A stretch of DNA of 34,460 nucleotides from Acinetobacter rudis (GTDB lineage: Bacteria > Pseudomonadota > Gammaproteobacteria > Pseudomonadales > Moraxellaceae). A program made the position numbers and the translations under genes. Shown piece after piece: positions 18,303 to 26,809 of the stretch. The stretch's first letter is position 1; each line of letters starts with the position of its first letter. The stretch lies in contig NZ_BBRX01000043.1 in NCBI RefSeq assembly GCF_000829675.1, positions 1 to 34,460 on the forward strand. The letters are read 5' to 3'. A model generated the notes under the pieces. The model saw nothing but the letters and a program-made list of their open reading frames with translations, made no database searches and was not told the origin of the DNA.

Positions 18303-18797
18303 ATGATCGACTCAGAAGGTTTCCGACCGAATGTCGGGATCATTTTGGCAAATGATAGTGGACAGGTGTTATGGGCTAAACGCATTGGTCACAATGCGTG
18401 GCAATTTCCTCAAGGCGGGATTCATTTTGGTGAAACTCCCGAGCAGGCGCTATTTAGAGAATTGCGTGAGGAGGTTGGGTTGTTGCCTGAACATGTTCAG
18501 GTAATTGCGCAAACAGAAGGCTGGCTGCATTATCGTTTGCCACATCGCTACATTCGGGCAGACTCTGATCCGGTATGTATCGGCCAGAAGCAAAAATGGT
18601 TTTTATTAAAACTAACGGCTTCTACACAATTTATTCGATTAAATCTGGCAGAATCACCAGAGTTTGATCAATGGCAGTGGGTAAGTTATTGGTATCCGCT
18701 TGGGCAAGTTGTGAATTTCAAAAGGGATGTTTACCGTAAAGCCATGATGGAATTATGCGCACGTGTACCACAACATATCCGCAAAAATTCATTATAA
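18303..18797 (+). CDS. rppH: RNA pyrophosphohydrolase RppH
   Basis: The 164-residue Nudix hydrolase removes pyrophosphate from triphosphorylated mRNA 5' ends, opening transcripts to RNase E decay. The Nudix box spans residues 38-60 (Gly38, Glu44, RELREEVGL). RppH-specific segments are [38 protein letters not shown] and [19 protein letters not shown]. It is of usual length but lacks the longer basic tail of the E. coli protein. AGGTAG precedes the ATG. ptsP follows after 94 bases, an order shared by many gammaproteobacteria. Confidence 0.95.
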   Translation: MIDSEGFRPNVGIILANDSGQVLWAKRIGHNAWQFPQGGIHFGETPEQALFRELREEVGLLPEHVQVIAQTEGWLHYRLPHRYIRADSDPVCIGQKQKWFLLKLTASTQFIRLNLAESPEFDQWQWVSYWYPLGQVVNFKRDVYRKAMMELCARVPQHIRKNSL

Positions 18798-18891
18798 AAG
18801 GCAAATGCTTTTTTACCCTACAGCTGCTATAACTATGGGGTCTAAATTCAGACTGATCAATCGCGCTTAATACATTGAGGAGTTGGCATTA

Positions 18892-21186
18892 ATGTCAAAC
18901 ATGCAACTAGAAACCTTGCGGCGAATTGTGCAAGAAATCAATTCGTCTGTTTGTTTGCATGACTCCCTTGATATCATGGTGAACCAGGTTTCTGAAGCCA
19001 TGCATGTTGATGTCTGTTCAATCTATTTATTTGACGAACGCAATCAACGCTATCTCCTCATGGCAACCAAAGGTTTAAACCCTGAGGCGGTGGGTAATGT
19101 TGCTTTACCACTAGGCGAAGGCTTGGTTGGCTTGGTTGGACAACGTGAAGAAATTGTCAATTTAGACAATGTCTCAAAGCATGAACGTTTTGCTTACTTC
19201 CCTGAAACTGGTGAAGAAATTTATCACTCCTTCTTGGGCGTTCCTGTGATGTATCGACGCAAGGTCATGGGGGTTATGGTTGTACAAAACCGTGAAGCCA
19301 AAGACTTTAGCGAAGCTGCTGAATCATTCCTTGTCACCTTATGCGCACAGCTTTCTGGTGTTATCGCCCATGCCCATGCTGTTGGCAATATTGATGTTTT
19401 TCGTAAGCCCAACTTATCATCAACCTATAAAACCTTTCAAGGTTCACCGGGTGCAGGCGGTATTGCTTTAGGCCGTGCGATTATCCTCTACCCATTAGCA
19501 GATTTAGCAGCCATTCCTGATCGTGAAGCCGATGATATTAGCGAAGAACTTATCTTACTCGATCAAGCAATTGAATCCGTAAGAGGAGAAATCAGTTCTC
19601 TTGATGAGAAAATGCATGACTCTTTAATGTCCGAAGAGCGTGCTTTATTTAGCGTCTTCCTGCGTATGCTTGATGACAATGCCCTACCCGCTGAGATTAA
19701 AGAACTTATTCGAGATGGCCACTGGGCACAAGGTGCTGTTAAAAAAGTTATTGATCGTCACGTGGCATTATTTGCCCAGATGGAAGATGACTATCTGCGT
19801 GAACGCGTTGCTGATCTCAAAGACCTCGGACGACGTATTTTAGCCTCATTACAAGAGGCAGATTCAAGCCACAAAGAACTCAGTTCTGATAGTATTATCA
19901 TCGGTGAAGAGATCAGTACTGCGGCTTTGGTTGAATTGCCTGTTGGGAAAATTGCAGCGATTGTCACCTCTGAAGGTGCAGCTAACTCACATATGGTCAT
20001 TGTTGCTCGAGCATTAGGTATTCCAACCGTTGTCGGAGTGACTGAACTCCCAATCAATACGTTAGATGATGTAGAGCTGATTGTTGATGCTTATCAAGGC
20101 CGAGTTTTTGTCAACCCACCACGCCGCTTACGTCAACGCTATAAAGATATTCAAAAAGAAGAAGAACAAATTGCTAAAGACCTTAAACAATACGAAACCA
20201 AAGATGCGATTACACCTGATGGTGTTACGGTAAGGCTTTTTGTTAACACCGGCTTGATGATTGATGTTGTTCGTGGTGTACAACGTGGAGCAAAAGGTGT
20301 CGGACTCTATCGTTCTGAAATCCCCTTCATGCTACGTGAACGCTTTCCTGGTGAAGAAGAGCAACGTGCAATCTACAGACAACAGCTCAGCCACTTTGCC
20401 AATAAGCCAGTGGTCATGCGTACTCTCGATATTGGTGCGGACAAAGATCTACCCTATTTTGAAATTAAAGAAGAAAACTCTGCGCTGGGTTGGCGTGGGA
20501 TTCGCTTTACGCTAGATCACCCTGAGATTTTCTCCTCACAAATTCGCGCCATGTTAAAGGCCAGTATTGGTCTAAACAACTTACACATACTACTTCCAAT
20601 GGTCACCAGTATCAGTGAAGTTGAAGAAGCGCTTTATCTACTTGAACGTGACTGGATCGCGGTGCAAGAAGAGGAAGAAGTTAAGATCACTAAGCCTAAA
20701 ATTGGCATAATGGTTGAAGTGCCAAGCGTACTGCTGCAAATTGATGAATTTGCTGAATTGGTGGATTTCTTCTCCGTGGGTTCAAATGATTTAATTCAGT
20801 ATCTCTTAGCAGTTGATCGAAATAATCCACGTGTTTCCAGTGTCTATTCACACTTCCACCCTTCAGTCTTACGCACACTACAACGCTTAGTTGTAGAGTG
20901 TCATAAATACAACAAACCGATCAGTATCTGTGGCGAAATGGCTGGTGATCCACTCTCTGCTGTATTACTTATGGCCATGGGATTCAATACATTATCCATG
21001 AGTTCAAGCAATATATTACGTGTACGCAAAGCCATCTGTAATGTTTCAATGAGTGATGCACAAACATTGCTTGAACAAGTCTTGAAGATGAATAATCCAC
21101 TGATCGTAAAAAGCTGGCTTGAATATTACTTTAAGACACATGGCTTAGGTGATATGGTCAAATCTGCACGAATTGTTAATGTTTAG
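18892..21186 (+). CDS. ptsP: Phosphoenolpyruvate-protein phosphotransferase PtsP (EI-Ntr)
   Basis: This 764-residue protein has the EI-Ntr layout. An N-terminal GAF domain (about residues 15-160, VDVCSIYLFDERNQRYLLMATKG region) precedes the PEP-utiliser N domain (about 170-290). The phosphohistidine segment carries His367 in GAANSHMVIVARALGIPTVVG. The C-terminal TIM barrel follows, with MRTLDIGADKDLPYF, GWRGIRFTLD, VGSNDLIQYLLAVDR and the ISICGEMAGDP cysteine loop. It autophosphorylates from PEP and passes phosphate to NPr, linking nitrogen and potassium status to metabolism. I chose the ATG at 18892, nine bases after GAGGAG; a TTG three codons earlier is less likely. Confidence 0.95.
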   Translation: MSNMQLETLRRIVQEINSSVCLHDSLDIMVNQVSEAMHVDVCSIYLFDERNQRYLLMATKGLNPEAVGNVALPLGEGLVGLVGQREEIVNLDNVSKHERFAYFPETGEEIYHSFLGVPVMYRRKVMGVMVVQNREAKDFSEAAESFLVTLCAQLSGVIAHAHAVGNIDVFRKPNLSSTYKTFQGSPGAGGIALGRAIILYPLADLAAIPDREADDISEELILLDQAIESVRGEISSLDEKMHDSLMSEERALFSVFLRMLDDNALPAEIKELIRDGHWAQGAVKKVIDRHVALFAQMEDDYLRERVADLKDLGRRILASLQEADSSHKELSSDSIIIGEEISTAALVELPVGKIAAIVTSEGAANSHMVIVARALGIPTVVGVTELPINTLDDVELIVDAYQGRVFVNPPRRLRQRYKDIQKEEEQIAKDLKQYETKDAITPDGVTVRLFVNTGLMIDVVRGVQRGAKGVGLYRSEIPFMLRERFPGEEEQRAIYRQQLSHFANKPVVMRTLDIGADKDLPYFEIKEENSALGWRGIRFTLDHPEIFSSQIRAMLKASIGLNNLHILLPMVTSISEVEEALYLLERDWIAVQEEEEVKITKPKIGIMVEVPSVLLQIDEFAELVDFFSVGSNDLIQYLLAVDRNNPRVSSVYSHFHPSVLRTLQRLVVECHKYNKPISICGEMAGDPLSAVLLMAMGFNTLSMSSSNILRVRKAICNVSMSDAQTLLEQVLKMNNPLIVKSWLEYYFKTHGLGDMVKSARIVNV

Positions 21187-21261
21187 CTCATTCGCTATCT
21201 AGTCTTTTTAAATATAACAGGTCTGTAGTAAGCATCTTTTTATTGACCATTCCAACATGCC

Positions 21262-21282
21262 CCCCCTTAGCAAAAAAGGGGG
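21262..21282 (+). terminator. Hairpin after ptsP
   Basis: CCCCCTT / AAGGGGG with an AGCAAAA loop, followed eight bases later by TTTTT. Poly-C/poly-G hairpins of this look recur in Acinetobacter intergenic DNA (from general knowledge), so it may be a repeat family member as well as a terminator. Confidence 0.6.
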
Positions 21283-21327
21283 ATCAACTTTTTAGTTACC
21301 CCCACGACGTGCTTTACCAAAACAATC

Positions 21328-21576
21328 TTAAACGATCCTCAGCGCCTTAAACTTTGCCAATAATTGCTCTTGGCTTTCACGCACGTCAGGATGTTCAACA
21401 ATACACTCAATTGGACAGACCTCGACACAGGTTTGATGGTCATAAAACCCGACGCACTCTGTACAACGCTCAACATCAATTTCATAGTATTGCTCACCCT
21501 CAAAAATTGCTTGATTGGGGCATTCGGCTAAACACATATCACAATTGATACAGGCATCAGTAATCATCAAACTCAT
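21328..21576 (-). CDS. 2[4Fe-4S] ferredoxin, YfhL/Alvin type
   Basis: The 82-residue protein carries two clusters. The first is ligated by Cys9, Cys12, Cys15 and the Cys19-Pro pair. The second has Cys38-X2-Cys41-X8-Cys50-X3-Cys54, the long eight-residue spacing that marks the Alvin/YfhL group, and Cys58 is extra. A helical C-terminal tail (SQEQLLAKFKALRIV) follows. Its ATG is three bases from the stop of trhP and it lacks a strong ribosome-binding site of its own, so translation is probably coupled. The spacing implies that it supplies electrons or redox support to TrhP. Confidence 0.9.
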   Translation of the reverse strand: MSLMITDACINCDMCLAECPNQAIFEGEQYYEIDVERCTECVGFYDHQTCVEVCPIECIVEHPDVRESQEQLLAKFKALRIV

Positions 21577-21579
21577 CTC

Positions 21580-22968
21580 TTAACTTGCCACATAAGCTAA
21601 AGATGAAGCAGAAATATCGTGACTAGACTGAGGTAAGTTACGAATCAATAATGCGAACTCGACAGCGACATCGGCTGGTGCAGCGATACGAACAACATGA
21701 CCCGAACCTTTGGCAGCCTCAATCATTTGTCCTTTTGCATCTAAAATTTCAGTTAACTCAAATGTAATATTGCCTTGTGGTGTCATCAGCTCCAAAGAAT
21801 CACCTACAACAAATTTATTTTTTACATCAATCACTAAGTAATCGCCCTGACGCTCTAACACTTCGCCACAATATTGCTGATGATCAAAAACCGATGAACC
21901 CGTAGCATAATTTTGATAATCACTATGCACATGACGGCGCAAGAAACCCTCAGTATAACCACGGTTTGCAAGACCTTCTAACTGTGTCATCAATGCAGGA
22001 TCAAACTTTCGTCCTGCCAAAGCATCATCAATCGCCTTACGATAAATTTGTGCAGTACGAGCACAATAAAAATATGATTTGGTACGTCCTTCAATCTTGA
22101 GCGAATGCACTCCCATTTTACTCAAACGCTCTACATGCTGAACTGCACGAAGATCTTTAGAGTTCATAAAATAAGTACCATGTTCATCTTCTTCTGCTGC
22201 AAACATCTCTTCATCATTACGCTGTAGCAGTACGGCTTCGTTCATACTGTGCTGGGACTGTGTATCATGACAGCATTGAGTTGCTTGACCCTCTGAATCA
22301 AGCTGCTGCACTGCAATCACATCACCATTCACATCTTCTTTGGCCATATGAACGTTATATTCCCAGCGACAAGCATTGGTGCAAGCACCCTGATTTGCAT
22401 CACGTTTATTCATATAGCCTGAAAGTAAACAACGACCAGAATATGCCATACATAGTGCACCATGAACAAAGACCTCGATCTCCATCTCTGGGACTTGTTT
22501 TTTTATTTCTTCAATTTCTTCAAGTGATAATTCACGTGACAAAATGACACGAGTTAATCCCATATTTTGCCAAAACTTCACGGTAGCCCAATTCACAGCA
22601 TTGGCCTGTACAGATAAATGAATAGCCATCTCTGGAAAATGTTCACGGACCAACATAATCAGTCCGGGATCAGACATAATCAAAGCATCAGGTTGCATCG
22701 CCACTACTGGCGTTAAATCTCGAATAAAGTTTTTTAACTTGCTGTTATGAGGCTGAATATTGACCACCACATAAAACTTTTTACCTAAGTCATGTGCTTC
22801 TTTAATCCCTATTGCGAGGTTGTCGTGATCAAAGGCATTATTACGTACACGTAAGCTGTAGCGCGGTTGTCCCGCATAAACTGCATCTGCACCATAGGCA
22901 AATGCGTAACGCATATTCTTTAAAGAACCTGCGGGCGAAAGTAGCTCAGTGCTTTGGGTAATACTCAC
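21580..22968 (-). CDS. trhP: tRNA uridine-34 hydroxylation protein TrhP (U32 family, YegQ)
   Basis: This 462-residue member of the U32 'peptidase' family is close in length to YegQ (453). It opens ELLSPAGSLKNMRYAFAYGADAVYAGQPRYSLR. The U32 core is EVFVHGALCMAYSGRCLLS, then RDANQGACTNACRWEY; Cys173, Cys180, Cys196 and Cys200 are the likely iron-sulfur ligands. In E. coli TrhP uses prephenate to make 5-hydroxyuridine at tRNA position 34, so the old peptidase label is misleading. The start is GTG at 22968, preceded by AGGTGA. Residues about 215-270 are acidic and carry an extra Cys-Cys pair (QATQCCHD). The ferredoxin gene follows at once. Confidence 0.9.
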   Translation of the reverse strand: MSITQSTELLSPAGSLKNMRYAFAYGADAVYAGQPRYSLRVRNNAFDHDNLAIGIKEAHDLGKKFYVVVNIQPHNSKLKNFIRDLTPVVAMQPDALIMSDPGLIMLVREHFPEMAIHLSVQANAVNWATVKFWQNMGLTRVILSRELSLEEIEEIKKQVPEMEIEVFVHGALCMAYSGRCLLSGYMNKRDANQGACTNACRWEYNVHMAKEDVNGDVIAVQQLDSEGQATQCCHDTQSQHSMNEAVLLQRNDEEMFAAEEDEHGTYFMNSKDLRAVQHVERLSKMGVHSLKIEGRTKSYFYCARTAQIYRKAIDDALAGRKFDPALMTQLEGLANRGYTEGFLRRHVHSDYQNYATGSSVFDHQQYCGEVLERQGDYLVIDVKNKFVVGDSLELMTPQGNITFELTEILDAKGQMIEAAKGSGHVVRIAAPADVAVEFALLIRNLPQSSHDISASSLAYVAS

Positions 22969-23002
22969 GACTCACCTATAGGCATAAAAAAAGTAGGTGT
23001 TT

Positions 23003-23030
23003 ATTTTAATTTGATTTCAAATCGATTCAA
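23003..23030 (-). promoter_or_regulatory. Predicted promoter of trhP-ferredoxin
   Basis: On the minus strand TTGAAT (23030-23025) and TAAAAT (23008-23003) are 16 bases apart, about 35 bases before the GTG start. The DNA is AT-rich, so chance matches are possible. Confidence 0.45.
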
Positions 23031-23170
23031 CCTAGTAAATCGCTCAGGATTCTATCGACTCAACCTTGAAATAAGATATTGATGCAGTGTGTTCAATTAA
23101 AGATATTTTTATTGAGAAAGTGGTGATAAGTCGTTTGTTCTTTTTTAATAATTTTGATGACGAATATAGC

Positions 23171-23362
23171 TCAACAAAGCGTATAAGAGACCCAATAAAA
23201 AAGGCGATCTTCCATAGAATTTCGCCCTTGTTTATGTTTTTGATAACCGCGTTTGAGATCTTTTTTGCGGTCTGTAAACACTTGACTACGATTTACTTCA
23301 TGCATGTGTTTTGCAACGAAATTGTGCTGCTCAATCTGAGGCAGCGCCTTGCGTTTGGCCAT
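23171..23362 (-). CDS. Small basic protein of unknown function
   Basis: The 63-residue protein starts MAKRKALPQIEQHNFVAKHM, then HEVNRSQVFTDRKKDLKRGYQKHK. AAGGTG lies six bases before the ATG at 23362, which favours it over an in-frame ATG at 23383. The basic core (VAKH, N-R-x-x-V-x-x-DRKK-x-x-KRGY-x-KHK) recalls short conserved basic proteins of gammaproteobacteria often listed as DUF7230-like, but I cannot confirm the family. The last 19 residues (from QGRNSMEDRL) overlap a terminator-like hairpin and look like chance read-through, ending in a hydrophobic FYWVSYTLC. The true or ancestral stop may therefore have been lost here. The high lysine/arginine content suggests nucleic-acid binding. 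Confidence 0.55.
   Translation of the reverse strand: MAKRKALPQIEQHNFVAKHMHEVNRSQVFTDRKKDLKRGYQKHKQGRNSMEDRLFYWVSYTLC
23197..23226 (-). terminator. Terminator-like hairpin overlapping the small basic gene
   Basis: On the minus strand GGCGA (23226-23222 reads as its partner) pairs with TCGCC, with an inner TTC/GAA pairing, followed by T6 (A-run 23197-23202 on plus). It lies inside the 3' part of the open frame 23171-23362. Confidence 0.6.
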
Positions 23363-23831
23363 ATCATTCACCTTAAGGTTCATTCACTATTGCTTAATAA
23401 CTTGACTCATTAGAGCTGTATTCACAAGATGATCTATAAGGATAAATCTAATCTTGTCGCGCCAATTGTATGCAGTTTAAACAAAAAAACAAGCCGCTAT
23501 TCATCAAAATAGCATCACTCTTACATCATTTTGTGTTAAATCTCTTAGCGAGGATCGGTGTGTTTGTTTTATCCTTAATCGTAAAAACAAATCGTTAATA
23601 TTTTTTAAATCGGTTTGAATAATCAAAAAAATTACACTAAATTGAATTGATCAGATGGTCACGATCAGTCGATTTAAACTCACTTTAATCGAATCATATG
23701 ATACACAATGGTTTACAGTTCAGTGCTTTAACTGCGTCGCACATACCGTTAATGTAGATTTTAGTAGCCAATATCATTTCTACATAATTTATTTCATTAC
23801 CAATAACATCATGAATTTTTTGGAGAAAAGA
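23363..23831 (+). other. 469-base gap before katA without a credible gene
   Basis: I found no credible coding frame here; the open frame that enters katA from 23655 lacks catalase-like sequence. Seen are a GCTATT/AATAGC hairpin at 23496-23513, a GATCAG pair 14 bases apart (23649 and 23663), and a weak promoter-like TTGAAT (23615-23620) with TAAATT (23638-23643) 17 bases on. That would leave a leader of about 190 bases before katA. I could not identify an OxyR or Fur site with confidence. Confidence 0.5.
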
Positions 23832-25352
23832 ATGAGCCAAGACCCTAAAAAGTGTCCTTTTTCACATATCACTACAAATTTCGGTGCCCCAGTTGTTGAT
23901 AACCAAAATAGCATGACCGCTGGTGCACGAGGACCTCTACTCGCACAAGATCTTTGGCTGAATGAAAAGCTAGCCAACTTTGTCCGTGAAGTTATTCCTG
24001 AGCGTCGTATGCATGCGAAAGGTTCTGGTGCTTTCGGTACATTTACTGTGACACATGATATTAGCCAATATACCCGCGCTAAAATTTTTAGCGAAATTGG
24101 CAAAAAAACTGAAATGTTTGCTCGTTTTTCTACCGTAGCTGGTGAGCGTGGTGCCGCTGATGCAGAACGAGATATTCGAGGCTTTGCTTTAAAGTTTTAT
24201 ACAGAAGAAGGCAACTGGGATATGGTTGGAAATAATACACCCGTATTTTTCCACCGTGACCCACGTAAATTCCCTGACCTAAACAAAGCAGTAAAACGTG
24301 ATCCGCGTACTAACATGCGTAACGCTACAAATAACTGGGATTTCTGGACATTATTACCTGAAGCACTCCACCAAGTCACCATAGTGATGTCAGATCGTGG
24401 CATACCGAAAAGCTATCGCCACATGCATGGTTTTGGTAGTCATACCTATAGCTTTATCAATGCAAATAATGAACGTTTTTGGGTGAAATTCCATTTCCGC
24501 ACCCAGCAAGGGATTGAGAATCTAACCGACGCCGAAGCTGAAAGTGTAAATGGCAAAGATCGTGAAAGTAATCAAGCAGACTTATACAATGCCATTGAGC
24601 AAGCTGACTTCCCTAAATGGAAAATGTTTGTACAAATCATGCCTGAGACCGATGCAGAAAAAGTACCTTACCATCCATTTGATTTAACCAAAGTCTGGCC
24701 ACATGGTGATTATCCACTGATTCCTGTAGGTGAGTTTGAACTAAACCGTAACCCTGAAAACTATTTCTCAGATGTTGAACAAGCTGCCTTTGCACCAAGT
24801 AATCTCGTACCTGGTATCAGCGTTTCTCCAGATCGCATGTTACAAGCACGCTTATTTAACTATGCCGACGCACAGCGTTATCGTTTAAGCGTAAACCACC
24901 ATCAAATTCCAGTGAATGCTGCTCGTTGCCCTGTACACTCCAACCATCGTGACGGTGTCGGTCGTGCTGATAGCAACTATGGTAGCCTGCCACACTACGA
25001 ACCCAACAGTTTTAACCAATGGCAAGAACAACCACAGTACAAAGAGCCAGCATTAAAAATTACGGGTGATGCTGATTTTTGGGACTATCGTGAAGACGAT
25101 GCTGACTACTTCAGTCAACCTCGTGCCTTGTTCCAGTTAATGAAACCAGAACAACAGCAAGCGTTATTTGATAACACAGCAGCGGCCATGGGTGATGCCT
25201 TAGAATTTATTAAGTATCGCCATATTCGCAACTGTTTTGCCTGTGACCCAGCTTATGGCGAAGGTGTAGCCAAAGCCCTTGGCCTCACCGTTGCTGATGC
25301 TCAAGCAGCCCGTGCTACTGATCCGGCTCAAGGTCAACCTGGTTTGCTATAA
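23832..25352 (+). CDS. katA: Monofunctional haem catalase (small-subunit, KatA type)
   Basis: The 506-residue protein disproportionates hydrogen peroxide to water and oxygen. The distal catalytic histidine is His61 in [15 protein letters not shown], the catalytic asparagine is in [14 protein letters not shown] (Asn134/135), and the proximal haem tyrosine is Tyr344 in [41 protein letters not shown] is typical. The size and short C-terminus fit small-subunit clade 3 enzymes; there is no signal peptide. I chose the ATG at 23832 because GGAG lies six bases upstream and [20 protein letters not shown] is the expected N-terminus. An in-frame extension to 23655 is not catalase-like. A strong terminator follows. 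Confidence 0.94.
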   Translation: MSQDPKKCPFSHITTNFGAPVVDNQNSMTAGARGPLLAQDLWLNEKLANFVREVIPERRMHAKGSGAFGTFTVTHDISQYTRAKIFSEIGKKTEMFARFSTVAGERGAADAERDIRGFALKFYTEEGNWDMVGNNTPVFFHRDPRKFPDLNKAVKRDPRTNMRNATNNWDFWTLLPEALHQVTIVMSDRGIPKSYRHMHGFGSHTYSFINANNERFWVKFHFRTQQGIENLTDAEAESVNGKDRESNQADLYNAIEQADFPKWKMFVQIMPETDAEKVPYHPFDLTKVWPHGDYPLIPVGEFELNRNPENYFSDVEQAAFAPSNLVPGISVSPDRMLQARLFNYADAQRYRLSVNHHQIPVNAARCPVHSNHRDGVGRADSNYGSLPHYEPNSFNQWQEQPQYKEPALKITGDADFWDYREDDADYFSQPRALFQLMKPEQQQALFDNTAAAMGDALEFIKYRHIRNCFACDPAYGEGVAKALGLTVADAQAARATDPAQGQPGLL

Positions 25353-25370
25353 AACTGAATCATCTAAACC

Positions 25371-25398
25371 AAAAGCCCTTCACATGAAGGGCTTTTTT
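25371..25398. terminator. Terminator after katA
   Basis: The perfect 12-bp stem AAAAGCCCTTCA / TGAAGGGCTTTT with a CA centre ends in T6, 18 bases after the katA stop. It may also serve the convergent hydrolase gene. Confidence 0.9.
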
Positions 25399-25437
25399 AT
25401 TACTGTATACGGTGAGGTTCTGACTCCAGATCATCTG

Positions 25438-26532
25438 TTAAACAGATAGTTTTTGTCCTTCTTTTAAACAATAAAAAGGATTCATCAACTTAGACTGGCG
25501 TTGCAAAGTTTGCTGTAATTGTTGCTGTGGTTGTTCTCGTGTTTCATCTGTAAGCTGAAAGGTTCGATAATGCACAGCCAGTGAACGTTTAGCCTGTAAA
25601 TCTACATGTGCTTGGAAAGCTTCTTGTGGATTCATATGCATATAACGCATCAGTTCCCGCGGCTCATAAGCACCTATCGGTAAAATCGCAATACGTGCAT
25701 GGCCTAAGCGCTGCTGAATCTGTTTAAAATGCGGTGAATAACCGCTATCCCCAGCAAAGAAACAATGCCCATGTTCATTGAGCAAAGAGAAACCACCCCA
25801 TAAAGCAGCATCTTGATCTAGCAAACCACGACCTGAGCCATGTTGTGCTGGGGTATACACGATTTTAAGACCATGAAAAAGTGCACTTTGCCACCAATCC
25901 ATTTCAATCACATGCCAGCTTTTATCGAGATAATATGCATTGCCCAATCCCGTATAGATCGGCATCGCAAATTTCTGATGCAACCAACTTAGACTCGATA
26001 TATCCATATGGTCATAATGGTTATGACTTAACAGTACCGCATGAATCTGTGGCAGTTGCTCTAAGGCAATCCCCGCTGGCGCAACACGCTTTGGACCCAT
26101 GCCTTGACGTGGGCTCACATGCTCGCACCACACAGGATCTGTTAAAAAGTTATAGGGACCAATTTGAATCAGTACCGTTGCATGACCAACCCACCATACC
26201 TGCCAATCATCTAAGCTAGCTTGAGGACGATTTTGCGGTAAGCCGTGTTCACTGGCATGCAACAATTGAGTTTCTTGCGCATAATCAACATCCCAAGTAT
26301 TTGATTTACGTAATAGTAACCATTTGAACAACGTCCAATTATTACGCTCTCCAGTTCTTGGAATTTCATTAAAAAAACGCTGTGCAGTACCATTGACTGC
26401 TGTTGCAACCTTTGGAACACACCATACATGCGTCAAACAGTTTGTCGTCTTTAAACTGTAAGTCAATGGTGTTTTTGGATCTTGTGGGTGAGGCTCAGCC
26501 TCTTGCACCGTTTGTGTATTAAATTGATTCAT
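25438..26532 (-). CDS. Metallo-beta-lactamase-fold hydrolase, NAPE-PLD/UlaG-like
   Basis: The protein is 364 residues from the chosen start. The metal-binding signature is His170-Asn-His172-Tyr-Asp174-His175 in VLLSHNHYDHMD. WVGHATVLIQIGPYNFLTDPVW and FFAGDSGYSPHF (with the bridging aspartate) complete the pattern shared with NAPE-hydrolysing phospholipase D and UlaG. The C-terminal RSLAVHYRTFQL brings a further histidine. There is no clear signal peptide. The ATG at 26532 is used because AAGGG lies about six bases upstream; the frame's ATG at 26559 has no such site. Such enzymes hydrolyse phosphodiesters or lactones; the substrate is unknown. It stands alone between katA and the aromatic operon. 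Confidence 0.82.
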   Translation of the reverse strand: MNQFNTQTVQEAEPHPQDPKTPLTYSLKTTNCLTHVWCVPKVATAVNGTAQRFFNEIPRTGERNNWTLFKWLLLRKSNTWDVDYAQETQLLHASEHGLPQNRPQASLDDWQVWWVGHATVLIQIGPYNFLTDPVWCEHVSPRQGMGPKRVAPAGIALEQLPQIHAVLLSHNHYDHMDISSLSWLHQKFAMPIYTGLGNAYYLDKSWHVIEMDWWQSALFHGLKIVYTPAQHGSGRGLLDQDAALWGGFSLLNEHGHCFFAGDSGYSPHFKQIQQRLGHARIAILPIGAYEPRELMRYMHMNPQEAFQAHVDLQAKRSLAVHYRTFQLTDETREQPQQQLQQTLQRQSKLMNPFYCLKEGQKLSV

Positions 26533-26710
26533 TGCTACCCTTTTGAGTATACAGCTCAAGGATCAATTGAAGTATACGGATGATCATCAAAATGAAATCT
26601 ATCCATGTGATACCTAACTATAATTCAAAATGATGACGATAAGCTGTATAAAATTAGCAAGTTTTTAATACCGCTGCATTTAATAACAATTTTGCAGTTA
26701 TTTTTTCCAT

Positions 26711-26747
26711 AAAAAAGGAGCCGGACTTTTAGGGACTTACCGACTCC
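26711..26747 (-). terminator. Terminator of the hca/mhp operon
   Basis: On the minus strand GGAGTCGG pairs with CCGGCTCC (one G-T wobble) around a 15-base loop and runs into T6, about 60 bases after the hcaD stop. Confidence 0.82.
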
Positions 26748-26809
26748 AAAACTCAAATATATGCCAGACAATATGAAAGTTCAGGTCTATCTTTCAATCG
26801 CCTACAAAC

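Noticed and set aside
23087..23413. 108-codon plus-strand open frame in the trhP-katA gap
   Set aside because: It is antisense to the small basic protein, has no ribosome-binding site, and its phenylalanine-rich sequence looks like the complement of a lysine-rich gene.
23641..23680. Possible OxyR site before katA
   Set aside because: Only a GATCAG pair 14 bases apart is visible; it does not fit the ATAG-N7-CTAT pattern well enough to call.
23655..23831. 59-residue N-terminal extension of the catalase frame
   Set aside because: The added residues do not resemble any catalase N-terminus or a signal peptide, and GGAG is correctly placed for the ATG at 23832.
26560..26809. Possible small gene between the MBL-fold hydrolase and hcaD
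   Set aside because: No frame with a start signal was found; the gap is explained by the operon terminator and the likely promoter of the hydrolase.
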